A stretch of 60,190 bases of DNA from the NCBI GenBank assembly GCA_900545365.1, contig UQYL01000007.1, positions 1 to 60,190 on the forward strand, written 5' to 3'. The notes under the pieces were generated by a model. It saw only the letters and a program-made list of their open reading frames with translations, was not told where the DNA came from and ran no database searches. Positions 1-7,569 of the stretch are shown one piece after another. The DNA comes from an uncultured Dialister sp. (GTDB taxonomy: Bacteria; Bacillota; Negativicutes; Veillonellales; Dialisteraceae). Each line of letters starts with the position of its first letter. Within the stretch, counting starts at the first letter, position 1. The translations under genes and the position numbers were made by a program.

Positions 1-55
1 TGGTGCCGGAGGCGGGACTTGAACCCGCACGAGGTTGCCCCCGTCAGATTTTGAG
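1..55. repeat. attL, left prophage attachment site (55-base direct repeat)
   Basis: These 55 bases are identical to 42,210-42,264, which is the 3' part of the intact tRNA-Leu at the right end. Identity stops inside the anticodon-stem region (GATTTTGAG, then ATTTTT here but TCTGAT at the right copy). This is the classic footprint of integration into a tRNA gene. The left copy lacks the 5' half of the tRNA, so it is not a functional gene. Confidence 0.93.
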
Positions 56-196
56 ATTTTTCCGCAAACTTTCTTTTGTAATTCATTCGATTAAGGCGGC
101 GTTTTATCTGCCCTTCTGAATGCTCGTTTCGCTAAAAAATTTTAAAAGCGTCGTATTGTCTGTCGTATCTCCATTTTTCTACGACGGACATATTTT
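56..196. promoter_or_regulatory. Left prophage end, non-coding, with possible integrase arm sites
   Basis: No credible gene is seen. GTCGTA occurs at 150-155 and 162-167 and inverted (TACGAC) at 180-185. At the right end GTCGTCA occurs three times, at 42,071, 42,121 and 42,132. Lambda-type integrases bind short arm repeats on both sides of the core, so these may be arm sites. The inverted pair 149-155/180-186 could also form a hairpin that ends the leftward lysis transcript. Confidence 0.4.
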
Positions 197-559
197 TCAT
201 GATTTTCCCATCATAAATCCTGCAATCAGTCCAACACAGCCCCATATGATTCTTTGTCTCTTCAGCCGGTCACGTGTCCTCTTCGCCTCCTCCGCGGATT
301 CCTGCAAGGATTGATTCGCCTTCTGCAATGAGGTCTGCGATTGTCTGATTGCTGTCTCCGATTCTGTCAGCTGTATTCTGAGCGTCTCGATTTGCTGTTC
401 CTGCTCGGTCTGCGCTGTCCTGAGCTGCTGAAATATGCTCTCCAGCTGTGTCAGCTGCGCCGCGGTGATCTGATACGTCGGCTCTTCCGCCCAGCCAGTA
501 ACCGGTGCTGAAAAGCAGCACGCCAATAAGAGTGTATATAAAATACCTTTTATACGCAT
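197..559 (-). CDS. Spanin-like lipoprotein (possible unimolecular spanin or o-spanin)
   Basis: The 120-residue product starts with a hydrophobic signal and a lipobox-like LLAC (residues 11-14). It continues as a glutamine-rich coiled coil (about 30-100) and ends in a hydrophobic stretch (about 104-118). A lipoprotein signal plus periplasmic coil plus C-terminal membrane segment is the layout of unimolecular spanins such as T1 gp11, which join outer and inner membranes during lysis of diderm hosts. It is last in the lysis cluster after the endolysin. Almost its whole length overlaps the 270-569 gene in another frame, as in nested Rz/Rz1 pairs. The SD is weak. The spanin role is inferred from architecture and position. 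Confidence 0.6.
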   Translation of the reverse strand: MRIKGILYTLLLACCFSAPVTGWAEEPTYQITAAQLTQLESIFQQLRTAQTEQEQQIETLRIQLTESETAIRQSQTSLQKANQSLQESAEEAKRTRDRLKRQRIIWGCVGLIAGFMMGKS

Positions 560-569
560 CCACTCTCAC
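270..569 (-). CDS. Overlapping membrane-anchored coiled protein, i-spanin-like
   Basis: A GTG start overlaps the endolysin stop (GTGA), with a purine-rich SD just upstream. The 99-residue product has one N-terminal membrane segment (about 9-27) followed by a hydrophilic helical region rich in Ala, Asp and Glu, and ends in an acidic tail. N-terminal anchor plus periplasmic helix is the layout of Rz-type i-spanins. It shares 290 bases with the 197-559 gene in another frame, and both frames look protein-like. Either the two form an i-spanin/o-spanin pair, or one frame is a shadow. Confidence 0.5.
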   Translation of the reverse strand: MRVDAYKRYFIYTLIGVLLFSTGYWLGGRADVSDHRGAADTAGEHISAAQDSADRAGTANRDAQNTADRIGDSNQTIADLIAEGESILAGIRGGGEEDT

Positions 570-1132
570 ACCCCCTGCGCCTGATAAAAAAGAGCTTTGC
601 CCCGGATAGTGTCGCCGCCGGTCATCCAGTCTTCGTCCTCAAATACCACAGCGAGATCCCACCGCTCGCAGGTGTGCGCCGGACCGTATGGATCGCAGGG
701 ATAGAGGCCGTCCAGATTGTCCGCCGCTTCCGCGTGGGTCATGACGTGCTGCAAGTCAATGGGGATATCAAGAGCCTTTGCTATGACGGCGACGACTTGC
801 GCAAGGCATTCGATCTGCGCAGAGGTGGGCGGATAATTACCGAGATCGCACCCGCCGCCGGCATAAGCCACAGCGTCGGCGCAACAGTCGAGCGCAATGG
901 CCACGGAACCGCTGTTTCTCATGTAGGTCGCCTCCACGGCGCTGCCGAAATCATGCGTCTGCTCCACGCTTCCGTTGGCATGGATAGAAAAATGGTAGTC
1001 CGGGTAGTCGGCGTCATAAGGCCCTCCCGTCCAATGCAGATAGATTTTCGGATCACGGCCAATGGTGAGAGCATCTACCCAGAGATTGTCTTTTTCCGCC
1101 GCTACCGTCCGGCGAATGTCTTCCAGTGTCAT
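566..1132 (-). CDS. Phage endolysin, N-acetylmuramoyl-L-alanine amidase-like
   Basis: The 188-residue protein (ATG at 1132 with GGAGG six bases upstream) resembles amidase_2/PGRP-type zinc amidases that cut the MurNAc-L-Ala bond. Visible are LHWTGG near the N-terminus (first zinc histidine), a YHFSIHANGSV segment typical of the family core, and MTHAEAADN (second histidine region). There is no signal peptide, so export probably relies on the holin-like proteins upstream. The stop overlaps the next spanin-like gene, so the lysis genes are translationally coupled. A TTG start 12 bases upstream is possible but less likely. Confidence 0.85.
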   Translation of the reverse strand: MTLEDIRRTVAAEKDNLWVDALTIGRDPKIYLHWTGGPYDADYPDYHFSIHANGSVEQTHDFGSAVEATYMRNSGSVAIALDCCADAVAYAGGGCDLGNYPPTSAQIECLAQVVAVIAKALDIPIDLQHVMTHAEAADNLDGLYPCDPYGPAHTCERWDLAVVFEDEDWMTGGDTIRGKALFYQAQGV

Positions 1133-1144
1133 TTCTTCCTCCAA

Positions 1145-1252
1145 TCAAAAATTGGCCAGGAATGCAATGCCGCACCCACCAATGATGATTCCTGCGCAGA
1201 ACACCGCAGCATTTTTAAAGCTTTCTTTGTGTTTTTCCCAATAGTCTTTCAT
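1145..1252 (-). CDS. Small membrane protein of the lysis cluster
   Basis: A 35-residue product starts at an ATG with AAGGGAG seven bases upstream. It has a charged N-terminus (KDYWEKHKE) and one hydrophobic helix (about 15-33) with a glycine-rich centre. The start lies inside the 3' end of the holin-like gene in another frame. It could be a holin accessory or antiholin, but size and topology alone do not decide. Longer starts upstream in this frame have no SD. Confidence 0.5.
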   Translation of the reverse strand: MKDYWEKHKESFKNAAVFCAGIIIGGCGIAFLANF

Positions 1253-1559
1253 TTGTATTCTCCCTTTCATTTTCATCGGGGATACCATTCCCATTACTAT
1301 CCACAAGATATTTGCAGGCAAATGAAACGGCGGCCACAAAGCCGCCGCTCACTACCGTTGATATAAACTGCCGCATTTCTGTCAGATTGGGCCTTCCATT
1401 GTTTACCCAGTCTGCGCAGATCATGAGGATGTAAAGCCCTACGCACAGCACGAGAAGAAGGGCATAACCGCTGATGTATTTCATCGCCGCGCTGTTCCCG
1501 CCGATCGTTGGGATCTTTCGCAGCAGTTCCCGTATCCATTCTTTGACCTTACTCATCAT
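1215..1559 (-). CDS. Holin-like membrane protein
   Basis: The 114-residue protein has an amphipathic basic N-terminus, two hydrophobic segments (about 29-49 and 68-86) and a charged hydrophilic tail. This is a common topology of phage holins, which permeabilise the inner membrane to release endolysin. It lies two genes upstream of the endolysin and its ATG overlaps the preceding stop. I do not recognise the family, so the holin role rests on topology and position. Confidence 0.6.
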   Translation of the reverse strand: MMSKVKEWIRELLRKIPTIGGNSAAMKYISGYALLLVLCVGLYILMICADWVNNGRPNLTEMRQFISTVVSGGFVAAVSFACKYLVDSNGNGIPDENERENTNERLLGKTQRKL

Positions 1560-1822
1560 GATTCCGGATTCTTCATATAATGCTCTTCCACATAGCTGAT
1601 TCTTCGGTGCGCATCTTCAAGAGAAGAGTTCACCCGTGCCAGATCCTCCGCCATTTGCTGTCTCTTCTTTTCAGATTCTCGGAGCTCCACACGCACGTCA
1701 ATGATCATGTCCTTCAAATTCAGGATGGAATGATTTAACGGCCGGATCACCGAAAAATTGAAAATAGCACCGAGAAACGTGAGCAGGGCTGTCATTGGTC
1801 CAGCGATTGCCCAAAAATCCAT
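1556..1822 (-). CDS. Membrane-anchored coiled-coil protein of the lysis cluster
   Basis: The 88-residue protein has one N-terminal membrane segment (about 5-27) followed by a long charged helix with heptad character to residue 80. It sits between the tail-fibre accessory gene and the holin-like gene and is coupled to the latter by a 4-base overlap. It may be a holin partner or an XhlA-like protein with reversed order, but no family is recognised. Confidence 0.55.
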   Translation of the reverse strand: MDFWAIAGPMTALLTFLGAIFNFSVIRPLNHSILNLKDMIIDVRVELRESEKKRQQMAEDLARVNSSLEDAHRRISYVEEHYMKNPES

Positions 1823-1825
1823 AGA

Positions 1826-2602
1826 TTATACCTCGATTTCTTTCCATCCCTGAGGGTATGCATCCGGCGCCCATACATTGTTGTCGATAAGACTCTCGTA
1901 AACTTTTCCCTTGTATGTGACACGATCCCCGATCATGTACGGATTGGTCGAGTCAGGCTGCTGCCAAGGTAAAGGCTCGCCAGCTACAGACGTTAGCACC
2001 TTTGCAAAGAGTGACGGTGCGGAATTCGGTGCCCAGTCACTCTGGCTCGTATGCGTCTGTAAAACTTTGTACAGCACGTCTCCATACATGACGCGATCCC
2101 CTGCTGCATACTGATGACAATTCCCGTCCCATGTCGGAAAATAATCAGGCATTTTGAGCGCCGCTTCGTCGCTGATGCTCATGAGTGCCGTCTGGTAATC
2201 ACTCTGCGCCGCTGCGATATCCCCGCCGGCAAGCATCATACGCGTGGCCTTTGTCTGTATAGCGTTCAGCGTATTCTGCGCTTCGTAGGCTTCCTGCTGC
2301 GCCTGCTGATCTGCCAGCTCTTCCGCGGTAGGTTCCGGCGGCGCTTTCGGTGCACCCGTCGAGGCGTCATACGTATATCCGCCGCTCACATATAACCGGT
2401 GGTCCTCGATGGAGGTTGCCACCACCGTGTTGTCCGGATATTTTTCCTGTGCTTCTTTCAGCACATCATCCGCTGTTTTCCCTTTCGACACCGGAAGCGA
2501 TGTGATCCGCTTCCCATCTGTATCAAAAATGTCGATGTACTCTGTCACCTTGTGCGGTGCGGTTCCGAGGATTTCCTGTGCTGCTTTCGCGATAATCCCC
2601 AT
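1826..2602 (-). CDS. Tail-fibre accessory protein with carbohydrate-binding repeats
   Basis: The 258-residue product starts at the ATG at 2602, which has GGGAGG seven bases upstream. The N-terminal 70 residues look like a small phage attachment or assembly domain. A middle helical linker (about 90-145) is rich in Gln and Ala. The C-terminal half holds two modules of the CBM5/12 type with the pattern YxxGDRVxYxGxxYxxL and conserved Trp residues. It follows the tail-fibre locus on the same strand and probably binds surface sugars or helps fibre assembly. The invertible fibre cassettes and a rightward recombinase gene separate it from the fibre gene. Confidence 0.65.
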   Translation of the reverse strand: MGIIAKAAQEILGTAPHKVTEYIDIFDTDGKRITSLPVSKGKTADDVLKEAQEKYPDNTVVATSIEDHRLYVSGGYTYDASTGAPKAPPEPTAEELADQQAQQEAYEAQNTLNAIQTKATRMMLAGGDIAAAQSDYQTALMSISDEAALKMPDYFPTWDGNCHQYAAGDRVMYGDVLYKVLQTHTSQSDWAPNSAPSLFAKVLTSVAGEPLPWQQPDSTNPYMIGDRVTYKGKVYESLIDNNVWAPDAYPQGWKEIEV

Positions 2603-2627
2603 GTTTTTTCCTCCCACAAATTAAAAT

Positions 2628-2646
2628 ATCCTCCATGAAGGAGGAT
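2628..2646 (+). promoter_or_regulatory. SD-sequestering hairpin before the recombinase gene
   Basis: A perfect inverted repeat ATCCTCC (2628-2634) and GGAGGAT (2640-2646) with a five-base loop covers the only good SD (AGGAGG) of the recombinase ATG at 2653. If formed in the mRNA it would hold recombinase translation low. Confidence 0.55.
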
Positions 2647-2652
2647 GATACT

Positions 2653-3678
2653 ATGAAAAATCCCAATGGATACGGGTGCATTAAAAAGCTAAGCGGAAAC
2701 CGGCGGAGGCCGTATATTTTCGTGATTTCGGAGCAGGGAAAGCAGCGCGTCATCGGCGCGTTTCCCTCTCACGTGGAAGCCCTGATTTTTCAAACGGACT
2801 ACAATCGAGCGCATGGCCGTCCCCGCCTTTCTGACAATAAAATCACTTGGGCCGAGCTGTACCATCGGTGGCTCCCAGTCCATATTGAGCACACAGGTCC
2901 ATCCTCGAGTACCATCTCCGGATACCGCTCGGCGTATCTGCATTGTGCGAGCCTGTACGATATGGAGGTCTCCAGCATCACATACAGGCACTTGCAGGAT
3001 GTGATTGACCGCATGAAAAAGCACGGGCTTTCATACAGCTCGTGCAAAAAGGTCCGGTCTCTGCTGTCGCTGACCTTCAAATATGCGTTGCGTATGGAAT
3101 ACACCAACAGGTCCTTTGACCGGCTAATCCAAATCGGCAAAAACAAACCGGTGCGCCCGCACCATCCGTTCAGCAGGCAGAAGATCAACCGATTATGGTC
3201 TATAGCCGACACTCCGGGAGCGGACACGGTTCTCATGCTCATCTACTCCGGCATGCGGGTCAATGAACTGCTGAACCTGCGCAAAGCAGATGTGCATCGT
3301 CGGCAACGCTTTTTCGACATCTGTCATTTCAAGACTGCCGCCGGCATCTGCATCATCCCCATCCACGACAGGATATGGCCGCTTGTCGAAGCACGGATGG
3401 AAAGACCAGGAGAATATCTCATCTCCGATGCAGATGGCCATCCCTACTCCTACGCCCGCTACTGTACACTTTGGCAGAGCGTCATGGCGGCCATCCGCGG
3501 CGAGGGTCACACAACGCACGACTGTCGCCACACCTGTGCAACGCTGCTCGATAATGCCGGCGCAAATCCAAATTCTGTCCGCCGCATCCTTGGCCACGCA
3601 GGCGGCGATGTGACCGACCGCGTGTACACTCACAAAGCTATCCGTCAGCTGCGGAAAGCGATGAATCTCATCAAATGA
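2653..3678 (+). CDS. Tyrosine recombinase, probable tail-fibre shufflon invertase
   Basis: The 341-residue protein has a SAM-like N-terminal core-binding half and a C-terminal phage-integrase domain. Catalytic signatures are YSGMRVNELLNL (first Arg), HDCRHTCATLL (His and Arg), GHAGGDVTDRVYTH (second His and the nucleophile Tyr). It is read rightward, against the late genes, and lies directly beside a set of silent tail-fibre tips bounded by short inverted sites. The prophage has a separate integrase beside attR, so this enzyme is best explained as an Rci-like invertase acting on those sites. Substrate assignment is inference; family is clear. Confidence 0.8.
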   Translation: MKNPNGYGCIKKLSGNRRRPYIFVISEQGKQRVIGAFPSHVEALIFQTDYNRAHGRPRLSDNKITWAELYHRWLPVHIEHTGPSSSTISGYRSAYLHCASLYDMEVSSITYRHLQDVIDRMKKHGLSYSSCKKVRSLLSLTFKYALRMEYTNRSFDRLIQIGKNKPVRPHHPFSRQKINRLWSIADTPGADTVLMLIYSGMRVNELLNLRKADVHRRQRFFDICHFKTAAGICIIPIHDRIWPLVEARMERPGEYLISDADGHPYSYARYCTLWQSVMAAIRGEGHTTHDCRHTCATLLDNAGANPNSVRRILGHAGGDVTDRVYTHKAIRQLRKAMNLIK

Positions 3679-3904
3679 GTGATACTCTCCCGTTACTGAT
3701 TCCAAGCGTCGCTCGTGTCCTCTTTTATGTAAGAGCTGTTACTGATGTTACCAGTAGAATTCGCAGAAACCGTATGATTTTGCGATTTTTCATTTCCTAA
3801 TTTCCCGTGAATCCCGCATATTCCGGGAAATTGGGAAATGAAAAAATTCCTGTTTTTTTCATCCCAAAATGAGATCCATAAGGAATCTGTGTCATTTCAC
3901 CAGC
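3679..3904. other. Non-coding spacer with hairpin between recombinase and shufflon
   Basis: No gene is seen. Arms 3791-3807 and 3824-3840 pair over 17 bases with one mismatch (CATTTCCTAATTTCCCG and its complement) and could end transcription from either side. An in-frame extension of cassette 3 runs back to 3869 but has no SD. Confidence 0.6.
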
Positions 3905-3916
3905 GTTATCCAAGGG

Positions 3917-4144
3917 GGAATGGCAATAACGAGTGGGAGCGAAAAGGGGAAGAATGTTTCGTTCCCCGTTTCGTTATCTTCTCCATTGTTGTGTGTTGCA
4001 TCGGTCGCAAATACAGGACAAGTAGATGATGTTATATGTTGCTATGTCAGGAATTTATCATCTTCTTCCGTAAATATCGTTATGGACTGGCATAATTCAG
4101 GAAGCGGAACTTATAACGTTTATTTCATCGCCGTTGGGCATTAA
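3917..4144 (+). other. Silent tail-fibre tip cassette 3 (inverted orientation)
   Basis: An open frame of 75 codons follows site C in the same phase as the fixed fibre at site A, and stops at 4144. It has no start or SD of its own. Its sequence (FPVSLSSPLLCVASV early, ending VYFIAVGH) matches the pattern of the other tips (LPIKFATPFLAVPVK early). Inversion between A and C would place it after fibre residue 300. It is a stored alternative receptor-binding tip. Confidence 0.75.
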
Positions 4145-4158
4145 CTATCCCTTGGATG

Positions 4159-4374
4159 TTAGTAGCCAAAACAGACCGCGCCGACATTCGTCTTCCTGTT
4201 GTCGTTCGCTATTCTGATATATGTCGTATAAAGGACGCATCCAACACCGGAGTTAATGGTACTGGAATTTTGAACGCCTAAGTATTCGCTGAATGTAGCC
4301 GCGGTCATGGCGACAGAGAATGCAATCGGAAGTGAGATGTCCTTTACAGAATCACCGAGGAATTCCTCCTTTAC
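4159..4374 (-). other. Silent tail-fibre tip cassette 2 (same orientation as the fibre)
   Basis: A 71-codon open frame begins at site B right after the stop of the expressed tip and ends at 4159 beside site D. It has the tip pattern (LPIAFSVAMTAATF, ending GAVCFGY) but no start codon or SD. In the present arrangement it is not translated. Two inversions would bring it in frame behind the fixed fibre part. Confidence 0.75.
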
Positions 4375-4381
4375 CCCTTGG

Positions 4382-5488
4382 TTATATCCCAAAGCAAAGA
4401 ACGTAGGCCCCCATCCCGTCTACGAAATATTCTACGGTCGTGGTTGTCAGTCCTGTTCCCACTATTCCCGATGCCACATAATTGTGGCCACTCGCGATAT
4501 AGTCAGTTATTTTCACGGGGACGGCCAGAAAAGGAGTTGCAAATTTTATGGGCAGAGTTGTTGTACCTTTGAGATTACCGTGTATCCCTTGGATAATTAG
4601 CCCGGGTTCTCCGCGGAGCTTCATCCACCACGCGTTTGGGTCGTCCACGTCGTATTCAGAAGTGGCGGACATGCTGTTGACCATGGAGGCAAGCTGCTGG
4701 ATTGAATATGCCGGATTGTCGTACCAGTTCGCTCCGCCGGTGATCTTTTTAATCATCCCGGCTACCGCGTCGATCTGCTGGAAGAGGCTGTTCTTATTCG
4801 AGCTCCCCGTCATGGCCCCGGTGATGGCGCGTTTCAGGCTGTCCCACAGATTGAGGCCATGCGGCTGTCCATCCTGCGTGATGTAGTTGATGCCGTCATC
4901 CGTTGTGCTCATGGATTTGACGCGAACCAGATTGGAATGTGCATTCTCATCCTTATTATGCGCGGAAATGTCATCCGTGATTTTCTGACGAATGTCCGGA
5001 TGAGCGTCTTTGGCGGCATTGTGCGCGTCCAGATCTTCGAGCGTTGCGAGTGCGCCCGTATCGAGGACGGCGGAGACGCTGCCGGTGTTGCTCATGATGA
5101 GATGAGCAGTGAAGTCTTCGGAGACTACGGTGGCGGAGCCTTCTGCGGGGATGTTGTCCGGCTTCGGGTCGGTCTGGATGGCGTAGAGGATTTCTCCGAG
5201 GTCGGGGTCCGTGGCATAGAGGCCCATTTCCCGCGCGTAGAATGCCTGGCTGATGCCTTTGTTTGTGATGGTGGACCGCAACGTGACGATATTCCCTTCA
5301 TTGGAGATGCTCTTGATGGTCATATCCATTTCCTTGTGTACGAGTTCCGTCAGATTTTCCAGACTGCCTTCCGCTTCCCCGCTGCCCAGAGCCAGTTTGG
5401 TGAAAGTAAGCGTGGTGCTCCCGGCGTTGACTTTTGCCTGAAGTTCCGCGCCTCGGCTTGTCATGCTGAATCCCGTCCAATTTGCCAT
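4382..5488 (-). CDS. Tail fibre protein with variable C-terminal tip
   Basis: The 368-residue protein starts with a DUF3751-type phage tail-collar/fibre domain (about 1-150: MANWTGF, LTFTKLALGSG, FYAREMGLYA). It continues with two AHN-DxxAH type repeats (about 152-185) and a helical shaft, and has a variable tip from about residue 300. The tip is encoded between shufflon sites A and B, and the stop codon lies inside site B. The gene follows gpI, the usual place of P2 gpH-type fibres. AGGAGG lies just before the ATG. The tip probably contacts the cell receptor, so inversion would change host range or surface-type tropism. Confidence 0.88.
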   Translation of the reverse strand: MANWTGFSMTSRGAELQAKVNAGSTTLTFTKLALGSGEAEGSLENLTELVHKEMDMTIKSISNEGNIVTLRSTITNKGISQAFYAREMGLYATDPDLGEILYAIQTDPKPDNIPAEGSATVVSEDFTAHLIMSNTGSVSAVLDTGALATLEDLDAHNAAKDAHPDIRQKITDDISAHNKDENAHSNLVRVKSMSTTDDGINYITQDGQPHGLNLWDSLKRAITGAMTGSSNKNSLFQQIDAVAGMIKKITGGANWYDNPAYSIQQLASMVNSMSATSEYDVDDPNAWWMKLRGEPGLIIQGIHGNLKGTTTLPIKFATPFLAVPVKITDYIASGHNYVASGIVGTGLTTTTVEYFVDGMGAYVLCFGI

Positions 5489-5500
5489 GATGTTTCCTCC

Positions 5501-6151
5501 TTATAAATGCCCGGATACCTGAATGTCCCTGTGCAGGGTGTTGGCTCCGGCGAAATACAGTTTCGTATTGACTGTCATCTGCTGTGTGATGTCCGACGTG
5601 ATTTCCACGCGTTTATGTACGGTATTAGCTCCTCCGAAATAAATGCGTCCTTCCGACTCCCGGTGGAACTGCACGTAGTCGAGCCAGGAGCGGACATTTT
5701 TCACGGCGTAAACCGTATCCACGAGCTTCTGAATGGTGTCCTCGCTGGCCATGGGCCCGAGGATGAGGATGACGCGGAAGTGATACGGCTCTCCGCCGTA
5801 CTGGAACCATTCTTCCACGCGGCCGTCTTCGAGGATGATGGACACCACATTCCGAACGACGGCGGCGGTGCCTTTTTTCCTGTGGTTCTCCAGCGCCTGT
5901 TTTACCATTTCCCGTTTCTGCGAAACCGGCAATGACTGATCATAAAAATCGACGTGGTATTGCCACGCCAGTTCGTCAATGAGTGATTCGCTCAATTCGT
6001 CCAGCCTCGGCAGGAGCAGGCAGTATCCGGCGCACCGGCTCACCGCTTCCATTTCTCCGCGGATCGCCTCGCAGATGTTCCGCACGGTCTTATCCCTGCG
6101 AATGCTGTCCGGCATCGTTGTTTCAAGCGGGATGTCCTTCACGTCATTCAT
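5501..6151 (-). CDS. Baseplate/tail protein I
   Basis: The 216-residue protein resembles P2 gpI: it has LLPRLDELSESLIDELAWQYHVDFYD and a following REMVKQALENHRKKGT segment, both typical of the family. gpI sits at the baseplate edge and links wedge protein J to the tail fibre. Its start overlaps the gpJ stop and the fibre gene follows after 12 bases, the standard J-I-H order. Confidence 0.88.
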   Translation of the reverse strand: MNDVKDIPLETTMPDSIRRDKTVRNICEAIRGEMEAVSRCAGYCLLLPRLDELSESLIDELAWQYHVDFYDQSLPVSQKREMVKQALENHRKKGTAAVVRNVVSIILEDGRVEEWFQYGGEPYHFRVILILGPMASEDTIQKLVDTVYAVKNVRSWLDYVQFHRESEGRIYFGGANTVHKRVEITSDITQQMTVNTKLYFAGANTLHRDIQVSGHL

Positions 6152-7262
6152 CCTCTATACCTCCGTATTCGACGGTCTTTTCTCCGCATATGGCGACTTC
6201 CGTTCCTTTGAGCGCCGTATAAACCGGGCTCCGCACATCGGCCCTCTTTGCTCCGGCCCGTATGATGCGGGCGATAAGCTCTGATGGGTTGATATCCCGT
6301 CCGAGCTTCTCTTTCTGCCACAGGATGTATTCGTCTACAGCTGTTTCCACGGCGGCGCGGATGGTCTCTGCCTGAGCCTGATTGCTTCTCTCTATCCAGT
6401 AGGTCAGATCCATTTCATATTCTTTCTTCTCCGGCGCCACGACGGTCACATGATCCGTGAGCGGCCGGATATTGTCGTCGGCCAGCGCGGTCTCCACCTG
6501 ATCCAGCAGTTCTTCACCGGGAATCTCTCCTCCTTCAAGCAGGGGCCGTACTTCTACTTCTCCCGGCGACGGCGACCGCACAGACACATCAGAGATCAGC
6601 GCGGAGACTCGCTTTGTGAAATATTCATAAGCTCCAGCCGGCCCTGCCACAGAAAAGCTCTCCGGCGCGATATGAATGTCTTCCCTGTAACTCTCGTCGT
6701 CCTGTTTGTCCGCTCCGCCTTCGGATACGGTGGTATTCTCCACAGACGCCACATAGGGCACGGGATCTACGAGCGTTTTCAGCGTTCCCGACCCGTACCC
6801 ATTTCCCGTCGGTCCTTCGCTGAGGCAGTCCGCTTCCCCGCTTCCCGTGGTCTCTCCCGCTGGAATGAGCAGGTCTTCCTTTAAAGAGAAAAATACATTG
6901 TCTCCCGCTGTGAAACGGGTTCCCTCGGGAATGATCGTCGATACGGTCCGCGCCGCGGAGAGCGTGATCTTCATGGTCGTCTGCGCCGCGGCGGCCGGCG
7001 TCCGTTCCACTCCCATGAACGCCCCCAGATGGTCCAAAAAATCCCCCGACGCATAGCGTAGGAGATTCATTTTTCCCGTCTCGTTGATGCTGTTCATCTG
7101 CAAAATAATGATGTTCGCGATGGTCAGCAGAAAGAGCCGTACCGGATCGCCCCTGGCGAGCGTCCGGCCTGTGATGGACTCATATTCTCCAATGACTGCC
7201 GCCTCGATTTTTTCTTTGTCCGCGTCTACGAAGACGATCTCCGGAAGACTACGCAGTTCCAT
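6144..7262 (-). CDS. Baseplate wedge protein J
   Basis: The 372-residue protein is a baseplate J-like protein (P2 gpJ/Mu gp47 family). The N-terminal half has the typical RYASGDFLDHLGAFMGVERTPA motif and a beta-rich segment with EGTRFTAGDNVFFS. It forms the wedge that contracts with the sheath. It overlaps gpW upstream and gpI downstream, which indicates coupled translation. Confidence 0.92.
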   Translation of the reverse strand: MELRSLPEIVFVDADKEKIEAAVIGEYESITGRTLARGDPVRLFLLTIANIIILQMNSINETGKMNLLRYASGDFLDHLGAFMGVERTPAAAAQTTMKITLSAARTVSTIIPEGTRFTAGDNVFFSLKEDLLIPAGETTGSGEADCLSEGPTGNGYGSGTLKTLVDPVPYVASVENTTVSEGGADKQDDESYREDIHIAPESFSVAGPAGAYEYFTKRVSALISDVSVRSPSPGEVEVRPLLEGGEIPGEELLDQVETALADDNIRPLTDHVTVVAPEKKEYEMDLTYWIERSNQAQAETIRAAVETAVDEYILWQKEKLGRDINPSELIARIIRAGAKRADVRSPVYTALKGTEVAICGEKTVEYGGIEDE

Positions 7263-7569
7263 TGATTTTCACCTGCACTTTCGGTCTTAAGATTCCTTCT
7301 CCGTCCGCTTCAAATGTGAGCGACGTCACCGTGACGCGCGGTTCGAAGGTTCGTATCTTCACAAGGATTTCCGACGCGAGTTTTGCCCGCGCCCGCTCTA
7401 TGGGAAGATCTACGCACGAGGCGTCGATTCCAAATTCTCTGTCCAGCGGCACGATTCCTTCCGCCGTGGCGAGGATGGTACGGAGATTCTGCAAAATTTC
7501 CGCCGTCTCTGTTTCCGGCGCAAAGTCCACGCCTTCTTTCAGCGATACGGCTACATCGTACAGCTTCAT
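7249..7569 (-). CDS. Baseplate protein W (gp25-like)
   Basis: The 106-residue product belongs to the gpW/GP25 family: ILQNLRTILATAEGIVPLDREFGID is the typical core, and the C-terminal beta region (VTVTSLTFEADG) follows. It starts sheath polymerisation on the baseplate. The ATG overlaps the stop of the preceding gene (ATGA). Confidence 0.88.
   Translation of the reverse strand: MKLYDVAVSLKEGVDFAPETETAEILQNLRTILATAEGIVPLDREFGIDASCVDLPIERARAKLASEILVKIRTFEPRVTVTSLTFEADGEGILRPKVQVKINGTA

Larger units (their letters stand above)
3905..4599. repeat. Invertible tail-fibre region (mini-shufflon) with four recombination-like sites
   Basis: Four sites share the core CCAAGGG: C at 3910-3916 on the plus strand, and D (4149-4155), B (4375-4381) and A (4586-4592) on the minus strand. 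They bound three cassettes of 200-240 bases, each coding for a different C-terminal fibre tip. Site A has the form TATCC-AAG-GGATA, an imperfect dyad with three-base centre, as expected for tyrosine recombinases. Inversion between oppositely oriented sites (C with A, B or D) would swap tips; two successive inversions reach every cassette. All joins keep the reading frame (ATC CAA GGG). Confidence 0.8.

Noticed and set aside
2653..3678. The left tyrosine recombinase as the prophage integrase
   Set aside because: Another integrase lies beside attR with candidate arm sites; this one lies inside the late region next to inverted fibre sites.
3869..4144. Cassette 3 as an independent rightward gene starting at 3869
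   Set aside because: No SD precedes that ATG, the first codons upstream of site C do not resemble the other tips, and the phase matches the fibre join exactly, so it is a silent tip.
3679..5488. A diversity-generating retroelement as source of fibre variation
   Set aside because: No reverse transcriptase or template repeat is present; variation is by whole cassettes.
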